From positions 37,409 through 101,408 of the forward strand of contig MEHQ01004274.1 in assembly GCA_008828725.1 (NCBI GenBank): 64,000 nucleotides of DNA. Direction: 5' to 3'. A program made the position numbers and the translations under genes. Shown here in pieces: positions 1 through 12,849 of this stretch; the first letter of the stretch is position 1, and every line of letters begins with the position of its first letter. The stretch comes from Saccharina japonica. Lineage: Eukaryota; Sar; Phaeophyceae; Laminariales; Laminariaceae. Under the pieces are notes generated by a model. That model saw nothing but the letters and a program-made list of their open reading frames with translations. It was not told where the DNA came from and did not search any database.

Positions 1-128
1 CCGTTGGTGTCAGTACTGGTTCTCCACCACCGTATGCGAAGTCCAGAGGTTCTGCCGTGAGGTTAGCCTACGGTTGCCCTTCCGCTAACGTGAGTGTGTG
101 AATATCCTTCAGCTCACTGTCGGTCTCG

Positions 129-1175
129 GTGTTGAGCTTGGATCCAGGGCGTAGCTCGAGAGCAGCTGGTGCGACCCCGGGTGATGCGGACGTTGTCGAT
201 CAGTCGACCCCTGACGATGATGATGTAGCTGACGCTCCGGTGGTCCTAGATGGCGATGATCTAACGACCCCACATCACGCTGTTGCTCCAGCTGATACTC
301 CGGTAATCCAAGATATTGTTGATCCAGCGATTCCAGATGCAGTTGCTCGGGCAAGTTCAGGCGATGACGATCCAGTGGTCTCAGGCGCTGATGCTCGGAA
401 GTGCGTTGGCGATCCCATGATGCCCAGCGCTGATGCTCCGATGACGTCACGTGCTTGTGCTCCGAGGATCCCGGGCGATGTTGTTCCGCGAAGGGGGTTT
501 TATTGTTTGATCACCATGTTTTCCTCCTCCGAGGGTCTCGATCGATGTCGGCGAACCTCCCGCGCTTATCCGGTGGCTTTTCCGGATCCGGGGGGTTCGC
601 CCGCGGTGCGCTTTCCGTGAGATTGAGCAACGGGGGAGAAGCGAGTTTGTCGTACGCTACCTCGAAGGTGCCCTTAGTGAAGCTTCCCTCGGCGGTTGGG
701 CCAGAGATCATACTGGCGGCCACGTGATGCTGTGCATCCGGTACGGCCCCTGTTCTGATGAGGATGCTCCAGCTCCCGGCAAAGACACCCTACAGTAGTT
801 ATTGTTGATACTCCAGCCCCTGGTGACGACGCTACTGCCCTTGTTGGTGACTCTCCAGCTGTTATTGATACTCCAGCTCCCGGTGATGACGCCCCTGGCT
901 CCGGTGATGATGATCCAGTGGCCTCAAGCGGTGGAGCTCCAAAGACCTCAGAAGATGGCGATACTCCGCGATTCCCAGATGGTGATGATCCAGTGATCTC
1001 GAGCGATGATGCTACTGTACATCGATCCCAGGCGAAGCTGCCCCGGCGACCCCAGGCGAAGATGCTTCAGTGGCCCGTTAGCGCTTTGGCGATTCCAGAC
1101 GATGAAGCTCCGCTGTCACCCATAATCTCCAACTCGGATGAAATCAGACCCCAAGCCCTTTTTGCGTTGCTGTAA
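129..1175 (+). pseudogene. Decayed acidic-repeat protein gene
   Basis: Two open stretches (129-620 and about 788-1175) encode a low-complexity acidic protein in which motifs like GDDDPV, SADAP and DTPAPGDD recur every 8-12 residues. At DNA level these are degenerate repeats of about 24-36 bp built on gatgatccagt and gatgctcc. The second stretch ends in a non-repetitive tail (IPDDEAPLSPIISNSDE) and a TAA at 1173. Neither stretch has a usable ATG, and the acidic frame shifts near 785-795 (the GKDTLQ-stop frame versus the VIVDTPAPG frame), so the gene looks broken. A copy of the last part at 19770-19970 carries an extra in-frame stop. I do not recognise the family. It could be the end of a host structural protein or a transposon-encoded protein. 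Confidence 0.35.
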
Positions 1176-4100
1176 CGGCACCACGATTCCACCCTTCCGT
1201 AGGTGAGGGTTATCTCCCTCAAGGATGGTGGTGACCCCCCGTTTCATTGCTACTCCCTGGTCTTGCAGGCGAATCTCTGGGCGTGTCTCCCAGTGCCTGT
1301 AGAGTTACTCGTAGTGCGTAGCTCGAATTCGCGGCGCGTGCCGTCGTGTCCGCAGCTAGAGCCGCAGCGCTTACGCAAAAACGAGGCTCATAACCTGTTG
1401 ACTGTGACGGTGACCGACTATGGTGATAGTCGAAAGACAAGCGCTCGGATCGTGTTTAGGCAAGTTAAGTTGCGAGTTTCCTCATAACAAATATGTTGAT
1501 GTTGAAATGGCGCTCTCAGGCCGACTACGAGAAGGAAGAAAGGAGAGTGGCTCACGGGGGGGGGAATCAGCAACGCAGGCCTATCTATATTAGCTAGCAA
1601 CGGCAAGAACTTTACGCTTCCAGACGTCCAACGTACTACGTACCGTTCTCTGGAAAGATGCGCTCTACGAGCGTATTTGCTGTTCTAAAAAATATCTTCT
1701 CGAACAGCTTACAAGATGCCCCGCATATTTCCCGCAACGTTCCTGTTCGTATTTCGCCGCATATGTACTACTTATCTATGTGTACATCACACGTATGTAC
1801 GTATGGATAGACCATATAATTATGTATTCCATGGTCATGCTTCAGTAGCACTACATTCTGCTGAGCACTAACCAAGGCGACTATGTTATCAACCAACGAC
1901 TGGGTAGGCTACTGGCTACTGTAGCAAAGTACCTACGTCAACACCTTCTTCTCTTTTTATTTTTGTTTTTTCCACCTTGGAACATAAGTGATGATGATCG
2001 CCAAGAATTGACATCATCACGTACCTCATTGCTGCTTCGAGCCTTGCTACTCGTACGGTAGAGGTTGCACTTTTGAGCCCGAATAGATAGCCTGGACAGG
2101 GGCTAGCCAACCATTAATACCACCGAGGAGTTACCCAATATATGTTTGGATTCGATGTATGTTCCTACGGAAGAGTATAATCTGCTCGATTCTCCGTCCG
2201 CGATTAAAACAAAACAACTCTATTATCGACAACAACAAAAAAGTCGAACCGAAATCCTGCTATAACGCAATGTATCGTTTGTTGCGCGTGACCGGCGCAG
2301 CCATCCATGGCGGCACCGCTGCCGCTGTCGCCCCCCTTTCGTAAGTTTAGTTTTCGCGACGGTAGAGTTAGGGGTATCACAGCAATGTGGTGTCGCGATT
2401 CAATCGTCGGAGGGGGCTCCATCTCCGGTGGTGTGTTCGATCGGGCGTTGCCCCTTCCCGCCGCCGGCTCCGCGGGTAACACTTGCCTCGTCTTCATTAC
2501 CGCCTGCCCCGCCACCAAATTAAGGCCGACACGGCAAGCTTTCAGCTTCGCTTGCAGCGCCGCCGCTTCTCAGGGCTCTGCACCATTATTAGTAACATGT
2601 CACAAACTCATACAGCGGTGGGCTCGTACGATTTTAGAGAAAAATGCCGATTTAATAGAGTCCAGATGGCTTGGCGCGGGAAAACTAAAGGTCATTCATT
2701 GGTATACAAGAATACCTACCTGGTCCCCACTTCGGTTTAACCCCTTAAGAACTGGTCCAACATATTTGGGGACAAACTACTTGGAATTAGTGTCGGATTT
2801 TTTTTTCAGTTCTGAATGGGTTAGGAGAGGTCTAACCTCTCTTAAATCATAGCCCCCCCCCGTATGTACGATATTTTATTCTTTCCTTCGCAACCATTTT
2901 TTTTGTCGAGAACGGGCGTGATACTGTTCGTCAGAACGGGCGTGACATTGTTCGTCAAAACGGCCGTGGTGGCATTTACCTTTGCCCCCCCCCGATATTC
3001 CGTCCTTTCTATCTGATCGTTGAGAGCTTTCTTTCTCCACCCGGGGAGGGGAGGGTTATGTATTTATAATCTCAGACCCTTTGGGGCCGAAGTTATTTAT
3101 TTCTGGTTCAGCCCAGAAAATATCGTACCGTTTTGTTTTTTTTATCGTAGACGACCCCCACAAACTCTGTTATATCATCGCCACCACAGCGATCAGTGGC
3201 GATCAGCACTCAGCATTGTTACCTGCCTGTAGATGGTTTCTTGCCAGCCTCTCGAACGAGCGTTTGGGACGATGTGATAATTTCTGCCTATACCGACAAC
3301 GACCGCCGACCTCTCTTTTGTGGTGTGCAAGAAGACTGCAGGCAGCACTAACAGCGCTACGCTGGAATCAGCAGCGATCGGTCGTTGGCAAAATAGGCAG
3401 ACATTTAACAGGCAGTAGTAACTTGCCTGCGTTATACCATCATAGATAGGAGCCCGATTTTGCGGCCTTTTTGGTTTTGCTGAGACTTGTAAATAAAATC
3501 GCAGCCTGTCTGTATCTATCCGTGACCTCAATATATTTTTTACACAACGACCCGACTTTTTAGCACTGCTCGTGCTACGAGTGTTTCGCTGTTTTTCCGT
3601 GCGTAGTTCCATATTTTTGCTAAAACCACTGGCCTCAAGTCTACTTAATGCAGCATATTATATAATATCATCATGGAGTATCTCCATCTCCTACTCAAAT
3701 ATCACATAGACTATTATTATTGTACTTAAATGCCGCATATAGTACGAAATTCCGCTCGCGCATTCCCGACCCTCGAAGCCTTTATTTGGCGTTCCTGTTG
3801 TAATCATGCATTATTCAAGGGGGGGGGGCGGTGCATGGGGGGGGGGGGCGCTTTTTTTTGGGAGTTTTGGCCGGGACAGCCAAATTGTTACTTATCATAT
3901 TACTTCAAAGTGTTTGGGTTAAGGGCACCGTGGTAGTTTTTGAAACTCACCCCCACCCCCTCCCCCCTCTTCGCCGCCAAATTCCGAGTGGCCTACTCCA
4001 AAAACATCCTGAATCAGGGGGGAATGACCCCACTCTGAAACTTACACCGCTTTGTTCCAAAAAACATAACATCGTGCACGGCGGCGATGACGAACGAGGA

Positions 4101-4197
4101 AATATGGGGGAACAGTAGTGCATATAGGACAGTCCGACGATGCGTGTCACAGCGCGTAAGCCGCTCACACCTTGACAAGAAATACCAGGGTGCGGGT
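970..4197 (+). repeat. Segmental duplication A, copy 1
   Basis: This stretch is collinear with 19757-23724. Matching landmarks include the block around 1140-1260 (19930-20060), the gcgcagccatc block near 2295 (21280), the ggccgaagttatttattt block near 3085 (22630) and the cttgacaagaaatacc end at 4172 (23704). By eye identity is about 85-90 percent, so the duplication is old. Long ORFs on both strands around 2200-2850 show replacement differences and frame changes between copies, so I do not call them genes. No terminal inverted repeat or LTR is visible at either end. Apart from the gene remnant at its left edge I see no convincing coding sequence here. Confidence 0.8.
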
Positions 4198-4235
4198 GTA
4201 CCACATGGGCATAGGACTAAAGTACCACCAGTAAT

Positions 4236-4985
4236 ACTACCATAGGTCTAGGTGTGTACGTATATATGAATGTCCCAGCTAGCTGTCTTTGCCGACAACT
4301 ACTACTACTGCAGTACGCTTGCGATTTGTTGTTCATATTTAATTACTGCATCCACCTACACTCCTCATCAAGCGTCGGCATCATTGTAGGCCAAGGCGCG
4401 GACATCACTCGCCGCTGTAGCAACAGGGTATTATTGAGGGTGCCCACCCATCCGCCCACCCACCCACCCACCTGCAACAATAAACACACAAGGTGCTGTG
4501 CTCCAAGCCAAGAGGAGGACATCTATTATCTACTTGGAGATAACAGCCCGTTTTCTTTACGCATGGAAGGAAGGGAGGGCTGTCACACCGTACCAACCAG
4601 CGTCTCCTCCTCCTCCTCCTCCTCCTCAAGCAACCCATCCGTCCATCCTCCGCTTTTCTCGACGAGGCCACTGACTGACAACCAGACAACGCTGTGAATC
4701 GCAAGCAACACGACGACCACCACCACCACGGATCACGGACCGCGCGCCGATAAGCAGACTCAACAGGTGGGTGGAGATGCGCTTTCGCGTAGTATACGCT
4801 GCGCTTTCTTTTCTCCGCAAAGACAAGCATGTGTATCTTGAACTCTGCAAAACATGAGCAGTACAGTATTAATAGTAGTAGTAGTAGTAACTCTTTGTAG
4901 TACCAGGTAAGCTTCATTGTCCTACTGTTTGTTGTGGTAGACTATTTTAATACCTACTATCTCGTACACAGTACACTGCTGTGCT
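4236..4985 (+). repeat. Dispersed repeat D, copy 1
   Basis: About 750 bp are homologous to 59640-60402. Shared landmarks are the aatgtcccag start, the CCCACC run near 4445, the catggaaggaagggagggctg block, a CTC microsatellite near 4605, the ggatcacggaccgcgcgccga block and the gtaccaggtaagcttcat end. Identity by eye is about 85-90 percent. The reverse strand is open for long stretches in both copies but the proteins diverge and shift frame, so this is treated as non-coding repeat. The second copy is interrupted at its right edge by a gypsy LTR. Confidence 0.75.
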
Positions 4986-6060
4986 GTTGTTGTGGGTCGT
5001 TGTGGTGGTTGTTGTTGTTGTTGTTGCTGTTGTTTTACAGAACCATTAATGGCTATGTATGTTTGGCATCTAACAATGCAATGGTGTGCAGTATTAGATA
5101 GATAGATAGGCTTCAGTGTCGACCGCTCATAATAATCCCTACTAGAGTGAGACGAGAGAGAAGAAAATAAAACAAAAGTAAGGGAAGGTTCTATAACAGC
5201 AATATTAATCCCTTCCTTGGTCTTCTTCTTCCTCCGGGTGGTAAACGTAGAAGCCCATGCTGCATATTGTCGGATGGCAAACACAATGACACTAATAATA
5301 TATATATATTAGTATAAACCAGTCATCGGTTAGGAGTAGGGAAAGGCACTCATAAGGGGGACGGCATTTATTATTTTGGTATACGTTTGTCAAGTATTCA
5401 GGTATTATTGATAGGTGTATGTGAATGGTATGCTTGAAATAAGAGCTGCGCATTGTCAGATGGCAAATGGAATAATAAATAATAATAATGGCGCATGCAA
5501 CAGAATCTCAAATGTCACATATTTGGTATCATACTGACCGCCGTGAACAGTGGAAGAGGGTAACATCGCAAGTTTTGTTTTTAAAGAGCCTAGAACGTAT
5601 GCTACCGCCGAGCATGTGGCCCGACCAATCACAGGCCTTCAAAGAGGCCAATACTAGTTAGGCGTTTCGGTAGGAATATGTATGTTTTATTCCCGATTGT
5701 TTTTATTCACGAACCGCTTCCAGGTGGTCCACGGCATGTTTGTACAAAGTTTCACGCAAAATATTCGAAGATCTGAGTGCGTATGATCAATATTAAGTCA
5801 TATTTAACGCCAAAACTCGATTATATACTGAAACTATATAATAACGACGCAATGCCGGAATTTACACATTTTACCGCACAAAGGTCCAAATGCCCACGCC
5901 GTTTTTAAGACACGAACCCTAAACTTTTGCACACGTGTTCTTTATGCCCCTGCCGCGAACGAGTTCGTACCATTTTTATTTTTTCTTCGCCGCCGGAAAT
6001 TCAGGATCCCTTAAGACCCAAATTCCCTCCAAAAAACAAAAAACAAAATATTTGGAGGGA
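4986..6060. other. No gene seen; simple repeats
   Basis: AT-rich intergenic DNA with a GTT run (5010-5030), a short GATA run (5096-5110) and an AT run near 5300. No ORF has coding character and no RNA gene was recognised. Confidence 0.5.
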
Positions 6061-6067
6061 AAAAAAG

Positions 6068-6702
6068 GGCAGCGGCCAAAAAAGGGTATACCTGGTCCGT
6101 TTGCGGCCAAAGACAGGTACATACTTGAAATCAAGTAAAAACACACACTCCACGTGCCCTGCCATTGGTCCAAAACTCGTTGTACCTGTTTTTGCCTCTT
6201 TAAAACCCAGGTATACCTGATTTTGTCTACTCTGCTTGACTTTCACCTTATTTTTATCGCTTTCAAGCCAATCAGAGGCCCTTCATAGTTCCACCCTATG
6301 CCCCCTATACAAATGCCGACGTACGCGGAGACTCCCTTCTCCATTCGCACCTCGCACTACACGCCACTCGAGCGACACACACACATATATATCTGCCTGC
6401 ACACCTCCGCCGAAATAATACGAGATAGAAGGCTCCCCTTCGGGATTGTAGTTGACTTGGAATACCAGGGGTGTCGCAAACTGAGAAGGGAGAATACAGC
6501 AGCAGGCGTTCGTTCCTCGTACTATTAATAGCAGCTACTCGTATACGTAGCCACCGGGCGAGCACGAAGAACATGAAAAACTCTACTTTGCGTTGCAAGG
6601 AACGGCAGGTTCGTGGGGTGCGTTTTAAACTTGATTTTAGTATGTACCTGTTCTTGGCCCCGAGCGGACCAGGTGTACCTGTTTTTGGCCGCTGCCCGAA
6701 AA
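6068..6702. repeat. Inverted-repeat element, arms of about 75 bp
   Basis: The arm at about 6068-6145 (gcggccaaaaaagggtatac ... ggtacatacttgaaatcaag) is the imperfect reverse complement of about 6622-6702 (cttgattttagtatgtacc ... tttttggccgctgc). The spacer is about 480 bp with no convincing gene. A third, weaker relative of the arm lies near 6985-7040. The layout suits a foldback or MITE-like element. No target-site duplication could be fixed because the outer ends are degenerate. Confidence 0.55.
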
Positions 6703-6949
6703 AAATTATCCAACCGTTAACGGGTCGGCAGGGGTTCGGACAACATGTGTGCCACCTTTTATTAATAGGATCTATCTCCAAAAATCGGCGTGGACTTTGG
6801 CTACTGAGTAAAATTGGGGTGGTAATGCTTGAACCAGCCTGTAGGTCCTGATTACATGCTGTATTCCGTGCAAGACTATTTGTCCAAACTGTTTTCGGTG
6901 AAGAACTTTTGAAATACGACGAATTGCAGGAGGATAAGACGACCACAGT

Positions 6950-7867
6950 CAGTCGTGTGACTATTTAGGGCTGAGCGAAAACATACATACCTGGTACTGT
7001 TTTTGCAGTTTTTTTTTTTCGTCAAGTCTAAAATCAAGTGAGTTACATCTTGCCGAGGGGACCATAATCAGCTCATTTTCACTACACCGCGAATTTGTCG
7101 CGTACTTTTCATTCAATTCAATTCAATTCAATGAAAAAACAAATTAGGTCGTCTGTAGATCGCCGAAAATAATCGTTTGGCGCCCTATATTGTTGTAGCT
7201 GTTGGGTGGAAATATTTTCCCATTGAAGTGAACCATGCGCGCTGAGGGGGGTTTCCTGCCTCTTTCTTCATCATTTTCTGTTTTCTTTAAAATCGGAAGG
7301 ACATCGTTATCTGGCCTGGGAAATCCCGAGAGCATTTCAAATCCGTGCTCTAAACTAAATAGTGTTACGAAAAGTACTCCTCCCACCCCATTTAATTATA
7401 ATTATTTAAGATTTTATAGAAATACAGACGAGGGGGAAAAAAACAGCGAAAAAAGCTCAAGAAACACCTTCGCGAAAGAACGATCGTTTTAGAGATATTT
7501 TTACAAATTCTGACCGACTATCACTACCAGGAGAAAAAGGTACTTTTTTAGTCAGTGCTGGGGAAAATCTGGGGGGGGGGGGGGGAAAGCTGCACGGACC
7601 ATACATATGGTCCCCCGTACTATTAATAGTATAGTAGGCAAAGAGGCGAAATATTTTGGAGGCACTTCTTTTGGGTATTTTAGTGGAAGAGAGGTTCAGC
7701 CACCGACCGACCTACAACAACAGTAGCGTCAGTTAACTACTTGCTATATACTGCCGCTGGATGAACTGTGTAACCTCCGTGCGGCCGCCGCGGGGGGCTC
7801 GTCGGGTGGCGCTCGGGAGGAGAGCCGGCGTGTCGCAAGGGGCAAGCTGAAACAGACTACTAGTAAA
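6950..7867. other. No gene seen; AATTC run and poly-G tract
   Basis: This stretch contains an AATTC pentanucleotide run (about 7110-7131) and a 13-G homopolymer near 7571-7583. Short ORFs on both strands at 7144-7492 have no recognisable content. Confidence 0.45.
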
Positions 7868-8314
7868 TTATTTTGAAGATCCCAAAAACGACGTCATGAT
7901 GATGATTATACTATCAATACTTGCTGAACGTAATAAAAAAAGCATATTCCATGCGTAACGTAAAACAATATCATAGGGATGTGCTATATACCGACTGAAA
8001 AAGCGGTCGTCATGGGCTCGGAGTGCTTGAAGGGCGATCAGCGGAAACCCCGCGTTTTTGTCTGCCAAAAACAACCGGAGGAACTCGCCTGTCGGTCCCG
8101 GGTCGGGGGTACAGTAGGAAGTGTCAAGGTCCTTAGCGCCGGGGTGCCCCACACCGGCAGGTTCTTCCTCGGAGGAGCTGTACGTACGTATATCCCACAT
8201 CCATCCATGCCTGTCTGCCGATCGATGACCGTGCGAGGCTCGAGAGGGCAGCATCATCGCAGCTATCTCACCACCAGGCAGACCGTCCGACCGCCCGGTA
8301 AGAGCATACCACAT
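7868..8314 (-). CDS. Hypothetical ORF, weak
   Basis: A 148-residue reading frame starts at the ATG at 8312-8314 on the minus strand. The middle part (GPTGEFLRLFLADKNAGFP) has reasonably protein-like composition, and the tail is hydrophobic. The opposite strand is also open (7979-8353), so strand assignment is uncertain. There is no recognised domain, no intron signal and no repeated copy elsewhere in the window. It could equally be chance. Confidence 0.2.
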   Translation of the reverse strand: MWYALTGRSDGLPGGEIAAMMLPSRASHGHRSADRHGWMWDIRTYSSSEEEPAGVGHPGAKDLDTSYCTPDPGPTGEFLRLFLADKNAGFPLIALQALRAHDDRFFSRYIAHPYDIVLRYAWNMLFLLRSASIDSIIIIMTSFLGSSK

Positions 8315-8479
8315 CGTCAAAAAAAGTATCACATCCTTAATGGGTTATTGTAGTGAATAGTAGGAGACCAGGTATGTATATGTTTTCTCCATTATTAGGA
8401 GCCTTTGATAATTTATTTTATTTTGATGAATTTCGCCATGTTTTTGCCTCTCCGTTAATGCCCTGTTATTAAGTGGCCG

Positions 8480-9000
8480 TCCCTATAATAACGCTGACCG
8501 TGAGCATATACATATTATTCTTCAAGTGGTAGGGGATATGCGGTCCCTCCCCGCCTTCTCCTATCGCTGACCGTGAACATATACATATACGTCAAGCAAG
8601 TATTTCGTAGGGAGTATGCCCCCCCCCGCTCAATCCGGGCATTGTAGGAATGCGAGGGTCTATGGTTATACGACTACGGCCATGCATAACATCGAGTACC
8701 CCCCCCCCCCCTCCGTCCCCGCCCCCCCTCTAACAGGAAGGGGATGAGTTTAGCAAAAAGTTTCTACTGTATGCAATATATGGAAACAGCGTGATGAGCG
8801 CCCAACTGGTTGGAGGCGTCTCTACTAGCAGTAGGAACGGTGCTCCGTCTTGAAAGGGATGCGTGGCCAATGGTCAAATGACTAAGGCAAGCAATAAATG
8901 AGTACCCCCCCCCCCCCTCTCCTGATAACGCTGACCGTGAACATATACATATACTTCAACTAGAGAGTATGCTCCCCCCGCCCCGCCCCCATGCCGGGGG
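8480..9000. repeat. Short dispersed repeats with poly-C tracts
   Basis: The motif cgctgaccgtgaacatatac occurs three times (about 8491, 8566 and 8927). The block 8636-8712 (cattgtaggaatgcgagggt ... gagtac followed by a C run) recurs at 22336-22401 and, inverted, at 15253-15326 and 18003-18076. The block 8866-8922 (atggtcaaatgactaaggc ... gagtac plus a C run) recurs inverted at about 15375-15445 and 18125-18195. No gene is seen between 8355 and 9180. Confidence 0.65.
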
Positions 9001-9429
9001 CGTCACACTAAAGGACGCGGTCTGTGAAGATAATAATGTGGCTTGATGGAATAAGTATGCTCTGCGTCCGCATCAAACTCGTATCATATCAAACTAAAAA
9101 TATAAACCGAGTATAAATATATAGTAGGAGACTTGTAGTACGGTGGAAGGGAATTGCCGCGCTGCCATTCATCCCGAGCGATGTGCGTGAACGACGGTGG
9201 CACCGAGTGTTGTTCTTACCGTCTATATCAGGAATTATTGTGTTGGTACACCGGCAGGCGGTAGGACAGGCTTGCACGAACATTGGTTACACTGTGCCCG
9301 GCTGGTGTTTTGGAATCCAGGGCAGAAGAGTTTGTTTCATGTTGAAGCGTGCCGCTTGCGGGGGCCACGAAGAACAGACAAGTACGCCATAAGGAGAGAG
9401 GAGAGAGTGTGATCGAGGGGGCGTATACA

Positions 9430-10380
9430 GACACTATCGATTACCTCGACAAGATACGCGCTCTACGGCTACATGCGCCCGGCGTACGGGTCTCATTCTA
9501 CTTGACCGGCCCATAGCAACGTTTCATTACGCTTGCTAGTGGAAGCTTAAAAAAGCTACTCCGTGCTATTGAAATTTTGTGACAGCAGCAGCAGCAGAAG
9601 CTCGAGCCTGGCTGCTAGTGTCCACCACGATCGGACTGCACTTGAACTCAATATTAACGCGTTGTACTACATGTCAGGTACATACATACCAGGTACGTAC
9701 GTACATATACTTACACACCAGGTATCTGGTGCCTATTGTTAGTACAATATAGTGTAAATCATTCACAGAAAAAGGGTGCACTATCAGTAGTACAAATCAC
9801 GTGACTTACGAAATAGAAGGTAGCCCCCCCCCCCCCACTAGAAAACGGAGCAAAACAAAAACCTAAGGAAAGCGCTCCCCGTCACCTCTTCGCTCAGCGA
9901 TATCATGGCGATCACAACGACAAGTGCTTGCCTGTTACCATTCCGGGGGAACGCAGTGATCAGGACCAAATATGCTTAGTAATAAAACTGTATTACATAG
10001 GTTTTAGTGTACGTGACGGGTCCTGATTGATACTGTGGTTCCCCGTAATAGTCAAGGTTCTATATACCACCGAACCTACCCTGAACACGGGGGACGATTA
10101 CGTCATCTCCTGATAGGCCGTGGCCAGCGAAGCGCTCAACTCGCTTTTCAACCTCACCAGCCGAGATGATACATACAGCAAAAAACAAGCACGATCATCT
10201 GGTCTCGTACCAATCACTTCCGTACCAATACTTGTATATTGTCTCTGATGCCAAATCAATTCCGCCCAGTCTAAAGCGCAACTAGACCTCTAGATCTGAC
10301 TCCTAAATCATAGACTCCAGGTAGCCTCTTCCAAGCACCCCTGGCGTCAAGACTTCCGGTACCCAGACCACAGAAACGCA
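9430..10380. other. No gene seen
   Basis: Mixed-composition DNA with CAG triplets near 9582, tacgtac-type simple sequence near 9680-9715 and a poly-C tract near 9825-9837. No coding island stands out. Short overlapping ORFs at 9183-9434 on both strands are undecidable. Confidence 0.4.
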
Positions 10381-10386
10381 GACGAA

Positions 10387-10710
10387 ACGTCAAGCGGATT
10401 CCATCCCAGTACTGCCGAAACATACCCATCCAGGAATACTACGGCAGAGCAAGCGAGCGCGCACGAGACACCCGGAACCCTTCATGAATTGCATACCAGA
10501 GACAACATACCCTACGGACCAGGAACAAAGATCTCCATCGTCCAAGTCTTCATCGTCCACGCCTGGGCTCATCCCCCGTACTCCAATCTCCTGGCACTGC
10601 ACGCATATGTCATAATCTCCCTGGGTTTACCATGCTGCAGGAGCTTAAGTCCTCGATCCTCAAAGTAAACCACGACCGGTGCTCGTGCGAATGGCTCGCC
10701 TGCTGTATTT
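10387..10710 (-). CDS. Candidate coding island, possible CxxC motif
   Basis: On the minus strand the frame ending at 10390 reads DYDICVQCQEIG, then an acidic run (VDDEDLDDGDLCSW), and stops at ESA. Just upstream, one base out of frame, lies FARAPVVVYFEDRG followed by KLLQHGKP. Together they read like one protein broken by a single-base indel at about 10628-10633, or like two exons (a cccag acceptor sits exactly at the frame change). The CVQC pair could be part of a zinc-binding site but too little is visible to name a fold. No start codon is identified. Confidence 0.3.
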
Positions 10711-10719
10711 GAGTTATTT

Positions 10720-12169
10720 CGAGACAGTTACTCGCTCCAGCTCCACAAATGCCCAAGCTTGTTTCCGAATTGTATCGATCCAATCGTTATAACGGGCAAC
10801 GCGGTTAATTATAACGATAGGCGATACATGGCAGGTATGCTAATCGTTTGGCACTGAGTTTACTTTGTTATTTGGTTGGTATCGGTAGACACCGGGCTGC
10901 ATGCTTTGTCGCATAATATGTTCCACATACACGGAGGGCGTTCCTCGCTGGGGACGCTCCTCCGCACCCCTAAATGTTGCGGCGGGAAGCTTCTCGGCAG
11001 CTGGATCCCCGCGCATGCAGATATACCCTCAACGCGACGCTGGTCTGGACAGCCGTCGTGCGTCTCAGTAAACCCTGGTGCCGCATCGCTGCAACAATTT
11101 CCCGATGACCGACCAAAAATATTTTTCTTGTATCTTGCTGGTACGTGAATACTTAACAGTTAGACGTGGGTTTGATGTGCTTAACGACCGCAAAAAAGTG
11201 GCAGATTAAATAGATGATTTTTTCACCAAATGTAACATTTGAATAGACTGAAAAATCGTCAACATTTTGGACTGCCTTGAGTCCCAATATAACTTGAATA
11301 TAGCATACCAGACCTACTGCATGGCATCAACGATAGCTTTTGTTACGTCTACAATTGAGAATTTTCACTGCGTGGAGCCCTGTAAAACGATGTATTCTAC
11401 ATTCCGACAGCCATCCAAATGTGTTTCCGCGTCGAAGGGCTTTAAAAACAGTCGAAATGGGTGATTTTCAGTGTTTTCAGTAATATGCAGACCGTAGCAG
11501 AGTGACTCGATTAATATTGAAGAAGTGTAGCTACATGAATTGACATAGGGTTTTAGCGCACATAGAGTCGAAGACCGCATCGAAACCGAAGACGTCACCG
11601 TCAAGCACCACTCGTTCAAAATTGACTTGTTTGCTACCATAGGCAATTCTCGCCGAAAAAAAACAAAACAACGCAAAAAGGTTCGGAAAAAAGAAAAAAG
11701 CACGACATTTTGCTCGGACAAGGACAACCACACCGGAGAAGTTGGCATGTAGCAGGGCGGGAGCGGCACGCCGCGAACGCCGCGGACCGCCGCCACTACC
11801 ACGTACGCTGGAGCGACGGCACAACGGTGTCGCTCGTGCGCGCGACGTGGCTGTTGCTCAACGTCGGTCGGCCGAGACGCTGGCTTCGGAGCTACAAGCA
11901 TATATATATAATACCAGCAGGGTCTATTTACTGATACATACATAGAGAGAAGCGCGCGACGCTTGACATCGAAGAAGAGTTGGATGATATCACGAAAAAC
12001 GTTTGCACCCCTAAGCAGAAATGCGTGGAGCCCGAGCGGCGCTGGGCGCCGAGGAGGGACTGAGACGACTTCACGAGGCGCGCGTGGCGAGGGTGGAGGA
12101 GGAGGTACCACACCACCTTCCATCTCCTCCAGCGGCTGCTGCTGCTGCTCTGCTGCTGCTGCTGCTGCT

Positions 12170-12200
<31 letters not shown>

Positions 12201-12640
12201 TCGCCTGCTGTGCATAGTTTTTTTTACGTATACGAAATCTGGTTTCACACGATGCTTTTTTGCTATTTTAATAGTCGTGGTCTACTGAAATGCTTCAGGC
12301 TTTTGGGTGTTGATCTCAATTTGCTTGGCTGTGGTTGGCCGAAAGAAATTATTTCATTTTTGTTTGGGACGAATACCGGACACTGAAACAGCCGGTAACG
12401 TCTATATTTGGGGGTTCAGACCAACGTCTAGCAGTAACAGCTGAACTGGTAATTACGCCGCATATTTACTACCAATTGCCGGTACCTACATCTTATATTA
12501 CGTGCATACGTGCCACTGCCAACTAATGCGTACATCGATGACGAAGTGGTGACTGTTATGCTTCTGCTTCAGTAGCATTCCGAAGACTGACTAGGCTACA
12601 GTAGTAGGTAGCTTCTGTACTTCAGGCGGTATTGGACGTT
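10720..12640. other. Coding-like on both strands, unresolved; CTG run
   Basis: Several overlapping open frames occur: plus 10876-11148, plus 11267-11464, and a 252-residue minus frame 11365-12123 without a recognised domain. GC-rich composition keeps several frames open, and none has a start, splice sites and a domain that agree. A CTG microsatellite at 12135-12201 encodes polyleucine, polyalanine or polyglutamine depending on frame. I cannot assign a gene with confidence. Confidence 0.3.
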
Positions 12641-12849
12641 GACTACGACAATAGGTTGTTGTTGCCTATTTCGCAATACCCCCCCTCAATGGAATTCGTG
12701 TCTGCAAATATTGCCAACTAATAATGTCGCAAACACCTGTGCACGGTTCTATTGTTCTTGCCCCGTCGTAATGTTTGACCAGACACGCACAGGGCTGTTG
12801 ACGCGGCATTTCTATTTCATAGGTGTAACTCCGGACTTGTGCGAAGAAC

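Noticed and set aside
2204..2852. ORFs of 104-181 residues on both strands in duplication A
   Set aside because: Comparison with copy 2 shows frame changes and replacement-rich differences, not constraint.
7117..7131. AATTC run as a telomere-like repeat
   Set aside because: Only four units and AT-rich; plant- and algal-type telomere repeats are G-rich on one strand.
11365..12123. 252-residue minus-strand ORF
   Set aside because: No ATG-domain-splice agreement, cysteine- and serine-scattered composition, and the other strand reads equally well.
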